A stretch of DNA of 64,000 nt from Bacillus sp. NTK071. Its GTDB lineage: Bacteria; Bacillota; Bacilli; Bacillales; Guptibacillaceae. The notes under the pieces were generated by a model, which saw nothing but the letters and a program-made list of their open reading frames with translations, was not told the DNA's origin and ran no database searches. The position numbers and the translations under genes are program-made. The stretch spans positions 434,001-498,000 of the forward strand of contig NZ_JAFKOI010000001.1 in the NCBI RefSeq assembly GCF_017303315.1, read 5' to 3'. Shown one piece after another: positions 1 through 7,202 of this stretch (positions within the stretch are counted from its first letter, which is position 1; every line of letters starts with the position of its first letter).

Positions 1-75
1 TTAATGGATTTTCGAACAGTAACGGCGAGTGAAGAAGTTATTATCCTGGAAGCATTAATTGAAATTGCATCATAA
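1..75 (+). CDS. C-terminal end of an unidentified protein (partial)
   Basis: An open frame enters from the left edge and stops with TAA, leaving 24 residues ending in EALIEIAS. It is followed immediately by a strong terminator, which supports it as the true 3' end of a gene. The fragment is too short to identify. In B. subtilis the genes upstream of sspP are ccdC, yneK and cotM, so a relative of one of these is possible, but nothing in the fragment confirms it. Confidence 0.55.
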   Translation, partial: LMDFRTVTASEEVIILEALIEIAS

Positions 76-101
76 AAGACGGCCGTGAGGCCGTCTTTTT
101 T
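76..101 (+). terminator. Rho-independent terminator
   Basis: A perfect 9-bp stem (AAGACGGCC / GGCCGTCTT) with a GTGA loop is followed by a T run. It starts at the stop codon of the partial gene. The reverse direction also faces the 3' end of sspP. Confidence 0.85.
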
Positions 102-122
102 AGTGTTTTAAGAAAGGAAACA

Positions 123-260
123 TTAAAACCCTTCACCATTTTTTTGTCTAGTGTGGTTTCTGTTCTTCACTTTATGGGACCCTTTCATTGGCTCGGGTTG
201 TCCGGTGTGTCCCTTAGGAGCGTTTTTACGGGCATCTTTAAACGTATTGCTCTCTGTCAT
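123..260 (-). CDS. sspP: Small acid-soluble spore protein P (SspP)
   Basis: A 45-residue, very hydrophilic protein made in the developing spore. It carries the RKNAPKG segment, a GQPEP motif and the NRNHTRQK motif near the C-terminus, all characteristic of the SspP (CotL) family, and has the family length. The ATG is preceded by AAGGAGGGATTCAC, a strong ribosome binding site. It lies close to sspO and citB on the same side as in B. subtilis, although an unrelated small gene separates it from sspO here. Expression in the forespore under SigG is expected from the family, not read from the sequence. Confidence 0.9.
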   Translation of the reverse strand: MTESNTFKDARKNAPKGHTGQPEPMKGSHKVKNRNHTRQKNGEGF

Positions 261-375
261 GTGAATCCCTCCTTAACCGTTAGTATTGGCAGTACACAGG
301 TACTTATGCGCGTCGTATAGGAAGCCTATACCTGGTTACACTATGATGAAAGTAGAAGAAAAGGAGGTTGGTTTT

Positions 376-636
376 ATGCCATACAATAAGGATAAACAAC
401 AGTCGTTTCAAGCTGCTCAGCAAGGTTACGATCAGGCAATAAGTGCAAAACAAGAAATTATTGTTAGTAGCAGTGGTTATGGAAAAGATCTGAAACATTT
501 GCAACAAGAGGTTGGAGAAGCGAAAATGCAAATTGAAAATGCGCTCGAAAGTGCCTCTGAACACCAGAGAGCCCAGTTACTTCAATTTCAAAAGGATTTG
601 CAATCAATTGAAACTGAAATGAATAATAATCTTTAA
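376..636 (+). CDS. Small helical protein, possibly YtzC/DUF2524-like
   Basis: An 86-residue acidic, glutamine-rich protein with no membrane segment or signal peptide. The frame is open from 286, but the ATG at 376 sits directly behind AAAGGAGG and is the better start (MPYNKDKQQS). The second half has heptad-like spacing and a stretch HQRAQLLQFQKDLQ that resembles the NAQQREQL region of YtzC/DUF2524 proteins; another YtzC-like gene is present at 40211. It lies alone between sspP and sspO, both on the opposite strand, and ends in a shared terminator. The family call is tentative and the function unknown. Confidence 0.65.
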   Translation: MPYNKDKQQSFQAAQQGYDQAISAKQEIIVSSSGYGKDLKHLQQEVGEAKMQIENALESASEHQRAQLLQFQKDLQSIETEMNNNL

Positions 637-640
637 TAGA

Positions 641-670
641 AAACCCGTCATCGAGGGATGACGGGTTTTT
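641..670. terminator. Bidirectional terminator
   Basis: An 11-bp stem (AAACCCGTCAT / ATGACGGGTTT) around CGAGGG is flanked by A and T runs. It serves the gene ending at 636 and sspO, which converge on it. Confidence 0.85.
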
Positions 671-673
671 ATG

Positions 674-823
674 CTACTGACGTTTTTTCGTCTTTTTATT
701 GTACTGTCGTTGTTCTTGTGTCATGTGTTCGTGTGCGTATTCATTATCATAGCCTGCACCGTTTCCTTGTGCATCGGCATCATTCATTCCTGGACGAACC
801 CCGTTTGCTTTTCGCTTACCCAT
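674..823 (-). CDS. sspO: Small acid-soluble spore protein O (SspO)
   Basis: A 49-residue hydrophilic spore protein. It begins MGKRKAN, has the GMNDADAQGNGAGY segment and ends in a basic NKKTKKRQ tail, matching the SspO (CotK) family in order and length. A GGAGGTGATTA ribosome binding site precedes the ATG. It is divergent from citB, the arrangement known in B. subtilis. Its start lies about 50 bp from CcpC-like dyads, so the spore-gene promoter and the citB control region are crowded into one short interval. Confidence 0.9.
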   Translation of the reverse strand: MGKRKANGVRPGMNDADAQGNGAGYDNEYAHEHMTQEQRQYNKKTKKRQ

Positions 824-876
824 GTTAATCACCTCCGTACCTTTAATTTCTCCTGAAGCGAAGATTATATGTGGTG

Positions 877-916
877 ATAAGAAGATCTTATGAAGTATAA
901 TAACAATCTTGTTATT
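877..916 (+). promoter_or_regulatory. Two CcpC-like dyads upstream of citB
   Basis: ATAA-N7-TTAT lies at 877-891, exactly the spacing described for CcpC operators at B. subtilis citB and citZ. A second, perfect 18-bp inverted repeat (AATAACAATCTTGTTATT) lies at 899-916 and holds ATAA-N8-TTAT. CcpC is the citrate-responsive LysR-type repressor of aconitase. That it acts here is inference; no ccpC gene is in the window. Confidence 0.6.
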
Positions 917-1014
917 TACTTATGTTTGAAAATTTACTAAGATGGATAAAGGGAAGTTGAAAACGTTTTTTTCGACATTCGCTTTGTTATGCAATTTGGA
1001 GGAGGGAACTACAT

Positions 1015-3726
1015 ATGGCAAATCATGAACTTTATAACTCAAAAGCAACATTCGATGCCAATGGTAAATCATATTCCTTCTATCGCCTTCAGGCGCTAGA
1101 AGAAGCAGGCATCGCTAAAGTAAGCAAGCTCCCTTATACAATTAAAATATTGCTTGAGTCCGTGCTACGACAGTATGACGGCAAAGTAATTAAAGAAGAG
1201 CATATTGAAAATCTCGCAAAGTGGGGAACAAGCGAGCAGAACAAAGATATTGACGTACCATTTAAGCCTTCTAGAGTCATTCTTCAAGATTTCACAGGTG
1301 TACCAGCTGTTGTTGATCTTGCATCTCTTCGTAAAGCAATGGCTGATATCGGTGGCGATCCTGACAAAATCAATCCTGAGATTCCAGTTGATCTCGTTAT
1401 TGACCATTCTGTACAGGTTGATAAATACGCATCGGATGATGCACTTGAATTTAACATGAACAAAGAATTTGAACGTAACATGGAGCGTTATAAATTCCTT
1501 AAATGGGCGCAGGGTGCATTTGATAACTACCGTGCGGTTCCACCAGCAACAGGTATCGTTCACCAGGTAAACCTTGAGTACGTTGCAAACGTTGTCCAAG
1601 AAAATACTGTAGATGGCGAAAACATCGCTTATCCAGATACACTATTTGGAACAGATTCTCATACAACAATGATCAACGGTCTTGGAGTTCTTGGCTGGGG
1701 TGTAGGTGGAATTGAAGCTGAAGCAGGTATGCTTGGTCAGCCATCTTATTTCCCTGTACCTGAAGTAATTGGTGTGAAGCTTACGGGAGAACTTCCAAGT
1801 GGAACAACTGCAACTGATCTTGCTCTTAAAGTAACACAGCTTCTTCGTGAGAAAAAAGTTGTTGGCAAATTTGTTGAATTCTTTGGTCCTGGTCTATCAG
1901 GCATGCCGCTTGCAGACCGTGCGACAATTTCGAACATGGCACCAGAACAAGGATCTACTTGTAGCTTCTTCCCAGTTGATGAAGAAGCACTTGAATACAT
2001 GCGCCTAACAGGCCGTTCTGAAGAGCATATCAATCTTGTACGTGAATACTCGATTGCTAACGGCTTGTTCTATACACCAGAATCAGAAGATCCTGAATTC
2101 TCAAGCGTTGTTGAACTTGATCTTGGAACAGTAGAACCAAGTCTTGCAGGACCTAAGCGTCCACAGGATTTAATTCTTCTTTCTGATATGAAGAAAGAGT
2201 TTAACAAAGCGCTTACAGCCCCTCAAGGCAACCAGGGCCTTGGTATGGATAAGAAAGAAATTGACAAAGAAGCAGTTGTTAAATTTAAAGATGGAAATGA
2301 AGTAACAATGAAGACTGGTGCGGTTGCAATCGCTGCGATTACAAGCTGTACGAATACTTCGAATCCATCAGTTATGCTAGGAGCAGCGCTTCTTGCGAAG
2401 AAAGCTGTTGAAAAGGGACTTAAAGTACCAGAATATGTTAAAACAAGTCTTGCTCCAGGATCAAAGGTTGTAACAGACTACCTTGATAAGTCAGGCCTTA
2501 TGCCTTACCTAAGAGATCTTGGTTTCCACCTTGTTGGTTACGGCTGTACAACATGTATCGGTAACTCTGGTCCACTAAAAGAAGAGATTGAAGATGCTGT
2601 CGCTAAGTCAGATCTTACAGTAACTTCTGTACTATCTGGTAACCGTAACTTTGAAGGACGCATTCATCCGCTAGTGAAAGCAAACTATCTTGCTTCACCA
2701 CCGCTTGTAGTGGCTTATGCTTTAGCTGGAACTGTTGATTTTGATCTTCACTCTGAATCATTCGGTAAAGATAAAGACGGCAACGATGTATTCTTGAAAG
2801 ATTTATGGCCATCAGCAGAAGAAATTAAGCAAGCAGTTGCTGAGACTGTTACGCCAGAAATGTTTAAGCGTCAGTACAAAACTGTTTTTGATGAAAATAA
2901 ACGCTGGAATGAACTAAGCACAAGTGAAGGAGAACTATATAACTGGGATGACGATTCCACTTATATTCAAAATCCTCCATTCTTCGAGAATCTATCTAAA
3001 GATCCAGAAGATATTCATGAGCTTAAAGATCTAAGAGCAGTCGCGAAATTCGGCGATTCTGTTACAACGGATCACATTTCACCAGCTGGTGCGATTGCGA
3101 AAGATATGCCTGCAGGGCAATATCTACAAAATAACGGCGTTCGTCCAATTGATTTTAACTCTTATGGTTCTCGTCGTGGTAACCATGAAGTGATGATGCG
3201 TGGTACGTTCGGTAATATCCGTATCCGTAACGAAATTGCACCGGGTACAGAAGGTGGCTGGACTACTTTCTGGAAAACGGATGAAGTTATGCCGATTTAT
3301 GATGCTGCTATGAAGTACAAAGAAGAAGGAACAGGTCTTGTTGTTCTTGCTGGTAAAGATTACGGTATGGGAAGCTCACGTGACTGGGCTGCTAAAGGAA
3401 CAAACCTTCTTGGAATCAAAACTGTTATCGCTGAAAGCTATGAAAGAATTCACCGCAGTAACCTTGTTCTCATGGGTGTGCTTCCTCTACAATTTAGAGA
3501 TGGCGAAACTGCTGATACGTATAACTTAACTGGTAAAGAAACGTTTGATGTTGAGATTACTGAGAACGTAAAACCAAGAGACGAAATTAACGTAACAGCT
3601 ACTTCACCTGAAGGCGAAAAGCAAACATTTAAAGTTCTAGCTCGTTTTGATAGTGAAGTTGAAATTGACTACTATCGTCATGGCGGAATTCTTCAAATGG
3701 TCCTTCGCGACAAAATTGCAAACTAA
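1015..3726 (+). CDS. citB: Aconitate hydratase (aconitase A)
   Basis: A 903-residue cytoplasmic enzyme that interconverts citrate and isocitrate in the TCA cycle. Length and layout fit the AcnA/IRP1 type. The iron-sulfur ligands are seen as [10 protein letters not shown] near residue 440 and [12 protein letters not shown] near residue 505. Other family blocks are [21 protein letters not shown] near residue 205 and the C-terminal swivel domain with [28 protein letters not shown] precedes the ATG. The B. subtilis enzyme also binds RNA, so a moonlighting role is possible. CcpC-like dyads lie upstream and a terminator directly downstream, so it is probably monocistronic. Confidence 0.97.
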   Translation: MANHELYNSKATFDANGKSYSFYRLQALEEAGIAKVSKLPYTIKILLESVLRQYDGKVIKEEHIENLAKWGTSEQNKDIDVPFKPSRVILQDFTGVPAVVDLASLRKAMADIGGDPDKINPEIPVDLVIDHSVQVDKYASDDALEFNMNKEFERNMERYKFLKWAQGAFDNYRAVPPATGIVHQVNLEYVANVVQENTVDGENIAYPDTLFGTDSHTTMINGLGVLGWGVGGIEAEAGMLGQPSYFPVPEVIGVKLTGELPSGTTATDLALKVTQLLREKKVVGKFVEFFGPGLSGMPLADRATISNMAPEQGSTCSFFPVDEEALEYMRLTGRSEEHINLVREYSIANGLFYTPESEDPEFSSVVELDLGTVEPSLAGPKRPQDLILLSDMKKEFNKALTAPQGNQGLGMDKKEIDKEAVVKFKDGNEVTMKTGAVAIAAITSCTNTSNPSVMLGAALLAKKAVEKGLKVPEYVKTSLAPGSKVVTDYLDKSGLMPYLRDLGFHLVGYGCTTCIGNSGPLKEEIEDAVAKSDLTVTSVLSGNRNFEGRIHPLVKANYLASPPLVVAYALAGTVDFDLHSESFGKDKDGNDVFLKDLWPSAEEIKQAVAETVTPEMFKRQYKTVFDENKRWNELSTSEGELYNWDDDSTYIQNPPFFENLSKDPEDIHELKDLRAVAKFGDSVTTDHISPAGAIAKDMPAGQYLQNNGVRPIDFNSYGSRRGNHEVMMRGTFGNIRIRNEIAPGTEGGWTTFWKTDEVMPIYDAAMKYKEEGTGLVVLAGKDYGMGSSRDWAAKGTNLLGIKTVIAESYERIHRSNLVLMGVLPLQFRDGETADTYNLTGKETFDVEITENVKPRDEINVTATSPEGEKQTFKVLARFDSEVEIDYYRHGGILQMVLRDKIAN

Positions 3727-3735
3727 AAATGTGTT

Positions 3736-3769
3736 AAAAGATGGCCCAGAAAATGGGTCATCTTTTTTG
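3736..3769 (+). terminator. Terminator of citB
   Basis: AAAGATGGCCCA and TGGGTCATCTTT form a 12-bp stem with one G-T pair, followed by TTTTTT. Confidence 0.85.
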
Positions 3770-3807
3770 TTGGTTTCTAAAGGCCTGTAGTCTTTGTATA
3801 AAACCCA

Positions 3808-3869
3808 CACTTATCGTATTGGAGCGGAAATTAGCTCACTCATATAACAAAAATGTTTACAGAGAGATT
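3808..3869 (+). repeat. Dispersed repeat, half copy A
   Basis: The 17-mer CACTTATCGTATTGGAG (3808-3824) followed about 18 bp later by TATAACAAAAATGTTTAC (3843-3860) is repeated in the same order at 5861-5909. The TGGAGCGGA and AACAATGT elements recur at the right end of the fuller copy at 40032. It lies between citB and the next gene. Confidence 0.6.
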
Positions 3870-3976
3870 TTTTCATTTTAAAGCAATAAATAAACAAAAA
3901 ACTCGGAATATGTAATAAGTTTTCGAAAATCGGGAATACTGGCAATAAATAAGTCCGTTTAAGAAAGGAGACTAAC

Positions 3977-4105
3977 ATGAGAAAATCTAAAAAGATGTCT
4001 TTCAAAGAACTTGTTATGCAGAATAAGCTTGAGCTAATGAACGATAAGAAAGCAATCGAACGAATTGAAGACAAATTCGAACAAAAACACGCTAAAAATT
4101 TGTAA
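3977..4105 (+). CDS. FbpB-like small basic protein
   Basis: A 42-residue basic protein that starts MRKSKKMSFKELVMQNK and has LELMNDKKAIERIEDKFE, the pattern of the FbpB family. In B. subtilis, Fur-regulated FbpB helps the FsrA small RNA reduce synthesis of iron-rich proteins such as aconitase. Its place directly after citB is therefore suggestive. GAAAGGAG precedes the ATG. No Fur box was recognised upstream, so iron control is not shown. It is too short for automatic gene finders to call easily, but its composition and start signal are convincing. Confidence 0.75.
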   Translation: MRKSKKMSFKELVMQNKLELMNDKKAIERIEDKFEQKHAKNL

Positions 4106-4162
4106 CAGGATAGATATTTCTCCTCCATTTGCACAGCCTAAAAGGTAAAGGAGGAGATAGTA

Positions 4163-4306
4163 ATGAGTAATCCAAAGCGATTTCCTAAATCTTTTAAGCC
4201 AAATCACCTTGCTTCAGTAAATCCTGAGGCAGAAGGGAACAAAGGCAAACAGATGCAGACGAAAGGGAATCAAGAACCGGACTATGCACCCCCTAAAGGG
4301 AAATAG
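4163..4306 (+). CDS. sspN: Small acid-soluble spore protein N (SspN)
   Basis: A 47-residue hydrophilic spore protein. The PNHLASVNP and NKGKQMQTKGNQEP segments match the conserved centre of SspN (PNHLG...NKGKQMHDKSGQ in B. subtilis). AAAGGAGGAGA precedes the ATG. In B. subtilis sspN and tlp form one operon just downstream of citB; here two extra genes (4446 and 5023) have come between them and a terminator follows sspN. Confidence 0.88.
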   Translation: MSNPKRFPKSFKPNHLASVNPEAEGNKGKQMQTKGNQEPDYAPPKGK

Positions 4307-4317
4307 ACTAATCAAAG

Positions 4318-4347
4318 CCAGAAAGGAACCAACTTTCTGGTTTATTT
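4318..4347 (+). terminator. Terminator of sspN
   Basis: CCAGAAAG / CTTTCTGG stem with a 7-base loop, followed by TTTATTT. Confidence 0.75.
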
Positions 4348-4445
4348 CAATTTTAACAAGTTCTTTTCATTCACTGTAAAATCGCCCCAAAAGATTAAAT
4401 GACTGCGAAGGCTTAGATATAAGAATGTTTTGCGGGGGGACAATT

Positions 4446-4970
4446 ATGACAATAACAGCAAGAATTCAACCTATTTCAAAGAACGGAGTGGAAGAAGGGA
4501 CTAAAGAAGATCTTCTGATTAAAGAACTTGAAATTAAAATGCAGCAGATGGGTTATTTAGTGCCTTACCGAGAGGAATTAAATTGGGATCGAACAATCGC
4601 AAGCCTTGAGTTAGGCGAAGCACAGTCACTTCATCAGTTAAAAAAAGCAGCAGCTAGAAATGATCGAGTGCTCCTCATTTATGCAAGACTCTTCAAAGGC
4701 ACAATTTTTCAGCACCTCATTCTTCATCCAAATCATTCAGGAATTTATCTACCGTTTCGTTTTGATGAACCGTTTACGGTTCAAGTTGAAGGCCAGAAAA
4801 TCTGGATTGGTTCTTCTGTAAGGCTTCTTGAGGAATTATCATGGCTACAAATTAGCTTTGAACAAGGAAATCACAACGACACCGTCAAGGAATACTGGCA
4901 GAATCTTAGAGACATCTCTAAAAAAAGTGTTGATTACATGAGTCCGATTATTTTTGAAGAAGCCATTTAG
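4446..4970 (+). CDS. Protein of unknown function
   Basis: I do not recognise this 174-residue protein. It is soluble, with no signal peptide, membrane segment, or metal-binding cysteine pair. The middle (residues about 75-125) looks like mixed strands around HPNHSGIYLPFRFDEPF. The frame opens at 4425, but GGGGGGA at 4435-4440 is placed for the ATG at 4446. It lies 52 bp upstream of the cyclodeaminase-like gene at 5023 on the same strand with no terminator between, so the two are probably cotranscribed. The pair is inserted between sspN and tlp. Confidence 0.75.
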   Translation: MTITARIQPISKNGVEEGTKEDLLIKELEIKMQQMGYLVPYREELNWDRTIASLELGEAQSLHQLKKAAARNDRVLLIYARLFKGTIFQHLILHPNHSGIYLPFRFDEPFTVQVEGQKIWIGSSVRLLEELSWLQISFEQGNHNDTVKEYWQNLRDISKKSVDYMSPIIFEEAI

Positions 4971-5022
4971 GAGATTTTAACTAATAAAGATAGGGTATGG
5001 ACATATAAGGTGGGTGATGAAT

Positions 5023-5511
5023 ATGGAAAGAAATGAAAAGGTTGGCAATGAGATTTACCGAATGTTAGAAGAATCTGGGCCACCCTATGGATGTGGAACA
5101 GCTGGGATAGTAGGTGGCTTCGCTGCACGATTAGCTATCATGAGTCTTACAATTTCAGATATTGATCATGACTTACATGATGTACCAGGTACTTTCTTCC
5201 TTCTAAGTGATGAAGACAACCAAGAATTTCAATCGTTTCTTGATGGTGAGCAAGAACGCTCAATAAACGAAGTACCTCTTCAACTCTTGGAATGTTCGTA
5301 TCGTCTTCTGATCGCATTATCAGCTTATGAAGATCGAATCCAAGATAACGTAGTTGTTGATTATCGAATGGGAATGAGAATGTTAAATCAAGTATTTTTA
5401 GCTGCTGAAAATATTCTCCTTTCAAATGGGTGTAGTGCAGAAATAAGGAAAGACATGCTTTACTATGAAAACAAATTGTCTGGAACGATCCCTAAAAGTC
5501 TACAAACTTAA
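5023..5511 (+). CDS. Cyclodeaminase/cyclohydrolase (FTCD_C-like) family protein
   Basis: A 162-residue, probably all-helical protein. The segment GPPYGCGTAGIVGGFAARLA near residue 20 resembles the glycine-rich turn (SAPTPGGGSAAALAGALAA) of formiminotransferase-cyclodeaminase C-terminal domains. LSDEDNQEFQSFLDG near residue 65 resembles their LxDEDAxAFxxV motif. It is a little shorter than the usual 200 or so residues. Full-length relatives convert folate one-carbon units, but activity here is unproven. Starts at 5014 (GTG), 5017 and 5023 are possible; AAGGTGGG spacing favours 5023. It follows an unknown gene in an apparent two-gene unit. Confidence 0.6.
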   Translation: MERNEKVGNEIYRMLEESGPPYGCGTAGIVGGFAARLAIMSLTISDIDHDLHDVPGTFFLLSDEDNQEFQSFLDGEQERSINEVPLQLLECSYRLLIALSAYEDRIQDNVVVDYRMGMRMLNQVFLAAENILLSNGCSAEIRKDMLYYENKLSGTIPKSLQT

Positions 5512-5520
5512 ATAAGAAAA

Positions 5521-5549
5521 CATAACCCGTCTGGTGATAAGACATACTA
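5521..5549 (+). promoter_or_regulatory. SigG-like promoter of tlp
   Basis: CATACTA at 5543-5549 matches the SigG -10 consensus, and CATAA at 5521-5525 lies 17 bp upstream where a -35 is expected. It stands 49 bp before the tlp start, fitting forespore expression of this spore protein gene. Confidence 0.5.
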
Positions 5550-5597
5550 GGAAAGTACCATCGCGTACGTCAAATTCTAGGTCAGGGGGGATATGAT

Positions 5598-5813
5598 ATG
5601 AAAGCTAACCAAGATGATCGTCGAGACAATGCAGCTAAATTACAACAAATGGTTCAGGACACAACTGAGAATAAAAGGGATGCAGAGGCATCGTTAGAGT
5701 TTACCGATAGTGCTGAACAAAAGAAACAAATTGAAGCAAAGAACCAGCGTCGTGAAGAGAGTATTAAAGCGATGCGAAATGAAATTAAAGATGAATCTAA
5801 CTATGATCAATAA
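5598..5813 (+). CDS. tlp: Small acid-soluble spore protein Tlp
   Basis: A 71-residue charged spore protein. The blocks DDRRDNAAKLQQMVQDTTEN, EASLEF and EAKNQRREESIKAMRNEIKDE follow the Tlp family from end to end. Despite the name (thioredoxin-like protein) it has no redox motif. GGGGGGATATGAT precedes the ATG. A SigG-like -10 lies upstream and a strong hairpin terminator follows, so it is probably transcribed alone in the forespore. Confidence 0.92.
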   Translation: MKANQDDRRDNAAKLQQMVQDTTENKRDAEASLEFTDSAEQKKQIEAKNQRREESIKAMRNEIKDESNYDQ

Positions 5814-5820
5814 ATAAATT

Positions 5821-5853
5821 GACTGGATGGCCTTTTGCCATTCAGTCTTTCTG
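5821..5853 (+). terminator. Terminator of tlp
   Basis: GACTGGATGGC / GCCATTCAGTC stem (one G-T pair) with a 5-base loop and TTTCTGATTT after it. Confidence 0.8.
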
Positions 5854-5860
5854 ATTTACC

Positions 5861-5917
5861 CACTTATCGTATTGGAGTTGAACTGAACCGCTATAACAAC
5901 AATGTCTACCAAAAGAG
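5861..5917 (+). repeat. Dispersed repeat, half copy B
   Basis: It shares the exact 17-mer CACTTATCGTATTGGAG (5861-5877) with copy A at 3808 and then TATAACAACAATGTCTAC (5892-5909). The second block also matches the right end of the repeats near 32080 and 40150. It lies in the gap between tlp and yneP. Confidence 0.6.
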
Positions 5918-5970
5918 TAATTATGGTAAAATAGTAGTGAATCAATGTAACAGTAAGAGGAGGAATTCTA

Positions 5971-6408
5971 GTGTACATAGCAACAACTCCAATAGAGGTT
6001 CGTTATGCTGAAACAGATCAGATGGGTGTAGTTTATCATGCTAATTATCTGGTGTGGTTTGAGTTAGGACGGACTGCTTTAATAAATGATCTTGGATTTC
6101 GTTATGCCGATATGGAGAAAGAGGGGATTTTATCACCGGTCGTAGATATAAAGGCGAGCTACAAGCGCCCAGTCCGATATGGTGATCAAGTGATGATAAG
6201 AACGTGGGTAGAACATTATGACGGAATTCGAGTAAGCTACGGCTATGAAGTGACGAACGGTGATGGGGAAACCTGTGTAACAGGGGAGTCGATGCATACC
6301 TGTGTGAAGCGTGAATCATTTCGTCCTATCTCCATTCGAAGAAAATTTCCGGAATGGCATAAAGCGTATGAAGAAGTTAAAAAAGCACCTGTTTCGGATC
6401 GAGTTTAA
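5971..6408 (+). CDS. yneP: YneP, hotdog-fold acyl-CoA thioesterase
   Basis: A 145-residue cytoplasmic thioesterase of the 4-hydroxybenzoyl-CoA/YbgC type. RYAETDQMGVVYHANYLVWFELGR near residue 10 contains the catalytic aspartate and the HANYxxWFE signature. The start is GTG behind AGAGGAGGA. It is followed by yneQ after 2 bp, the same pairing as in B. subtilis. Substrate is unknown; family members hydrolyse short or medium acyl-CoA thioesters. Confidence 0.9.
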   Translation: MYIATTPIEVRYAETDQMGVVYHANYLVWFELGRTALINDLGFRYADMEKEGILSPVVDIKASYKRPVRYGDQVMIRTWVEHYDGIRVSYGYEVTNGDGETCVTGESMHTCVKRESFRPISIRRKFPEWHKAYEEVKKAPVSDRV

Positions 6409-6410
6409 CG

Positions 6411-6722
6411 ATGGCATTTGGGCTATCAAAGCTAGAATTAGCAGAATGGAAAGAAAGAGTAGCATCTGGTGAAGTAGCTCTGTTAACACACTTCTGGTAT
6501 GATCCTCGATTTCCACAATATAAGACAGTAACGAAAGCAGGATGCAGTGATAAAGCAACCCTTGCCAGATGGGGAGAGAAATATGGATTAAAAGTAGAAT
6601 GGATGCATGATCGCGAGGAATTTCCACATTTTGATTTGCTAGGAGATAATCAGCTACGCATCCTCCAATTAGAAGGACTGACCTCACACATAAATCGATT
6701 TAATTTGAAAGAAAACAGATAA
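6411..6722 (+). CDS. yneQ: YneQ, conserved protein of unknown function
   Basis: A 103-residue soluble protein starting MAFGLSKLELAEWKERV, with THFWYDPRFPQYKTVTKAGC near residue 26 and WMHDREEFPHFDLL near residue 68, recognised as the YneQ family from its place and content. It is translationally coupled to yneP (2 bp gap) and its transcript ends at a bidirectional terminator shared with yneR. No catalytic motif is evident and its job is unknown. Confidence 0.8.
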   Translation: MAFGLSKLELAEWKERVASGEVALLTHFWYDPRFPQYKTVTKAGCSDKATLARWGEKYGLKVEWMHDREEFPHFDLLGDNQLRILQLEGLTSHINRFNLKENR

Positions 6723-6726
6723 TAAG

Positions 6727-6757
6727 AAAACGCGAAAGCAGTTAGCTTTCGCGTTTT
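6727..6757. terminator. Bidirectional terminator between yneQ and yneR
   Basis: A perfect 13-bp stem (AAAACGCGAAAGC / GCTTTCGCGTTTT) with a 5-base loop stands between two convergent genes. Confidence 0.9.
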
Positions 6758-6761
6758 ACGT

Positions 6762-7052
6762 TTAATTACCGTGTACGAACTCAATTTCATCTTTATTGCG
6801 GCTAAACTTCACAGTAAAATCCTGATTTTCGAAAAACCAGATATCTTTTTCTTCAACAAAGAAAGTAATACCCTCCTCTTGAATACTTAGAGCGGGTTCG
6901 GTTGGTGCTTCTACAGTCATACCGAGTGAGAAGCCATCCTGTACAGTGCTGCAACCTCCTACTCGTACAAAAAAGCGGAGGTTATCTCCTTCTGTTAGTT
7001 CCATTTCCCGTTTAAACCAATTCATAGCGGGTTTAGTAATTGTCATTTTCAT
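6762..7052 (-). CDS. yneR: YneR, HesB/IscA-like protein
   Basis: A 96-residue protein with the HesB/YadR fold pattern: MTITKPAMNWFKREM at the start, FFVRVGGCST near residue 27 and the DFTVKFSRNKDEI tail. True IscA-type carriers have a CxC pair near the C-terminus; this protein lacks it and keeps only one cysteine, as is usual in the YneR/YqkB subgroup. A classic iron-sulfur scaffold role is therefore doubtful. AAGGAGGAATAAATA precedes the ATG. It converges with yneQ. Confidence 0.85.
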   Translation of the reverse strand: MKMTITKPAMNWFKREMELTEGDNLRFFVRVGGCSTVQDGFSLGMTVEAPTEPALSIQEEGITFFVEEKDIWFFENQDFTVKFSRNKDEIEFVHGN

Positions 7053-7202
7053 TTATTTATTCCTCCTTGCCGTACAAGTCTACCACCTCTATTATAAAGA
7101 AGTAGCATCAACTTGCAAAAAGAAAAGGTTTCAATTTGTATTAAACGTTAAATCCTCATAAAATGAGGGTATAAATGGAAGTGTAATGGGGAGGTTTTTA
7201 TA

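Noticed and set aside
958-971. Possible CcpA cre site (TGAAAACGTTTTTT) before citB
   Set aside because: The last two consensus positions fail and the second half is only a T run; too weak to list.
971-977. Spo0A-box-like TTCGACA in the citB promoter region
   Set aside because: A lone 7-mer is expected several times by chance in 64 kb; there is no cluster or suitably placed -10.
1165-1599. 144-codon minus-strand ORF inside citB
   Set aside because: Antisense shadow of a strongly coding gene; no ribosome site and no recognisable protein features.
3870-3976. Fur box before the FbpB-like gene
   Set aside because: No 19-bp GATAATGATTATCATTATC-like sequence could be found in the upstream gap.
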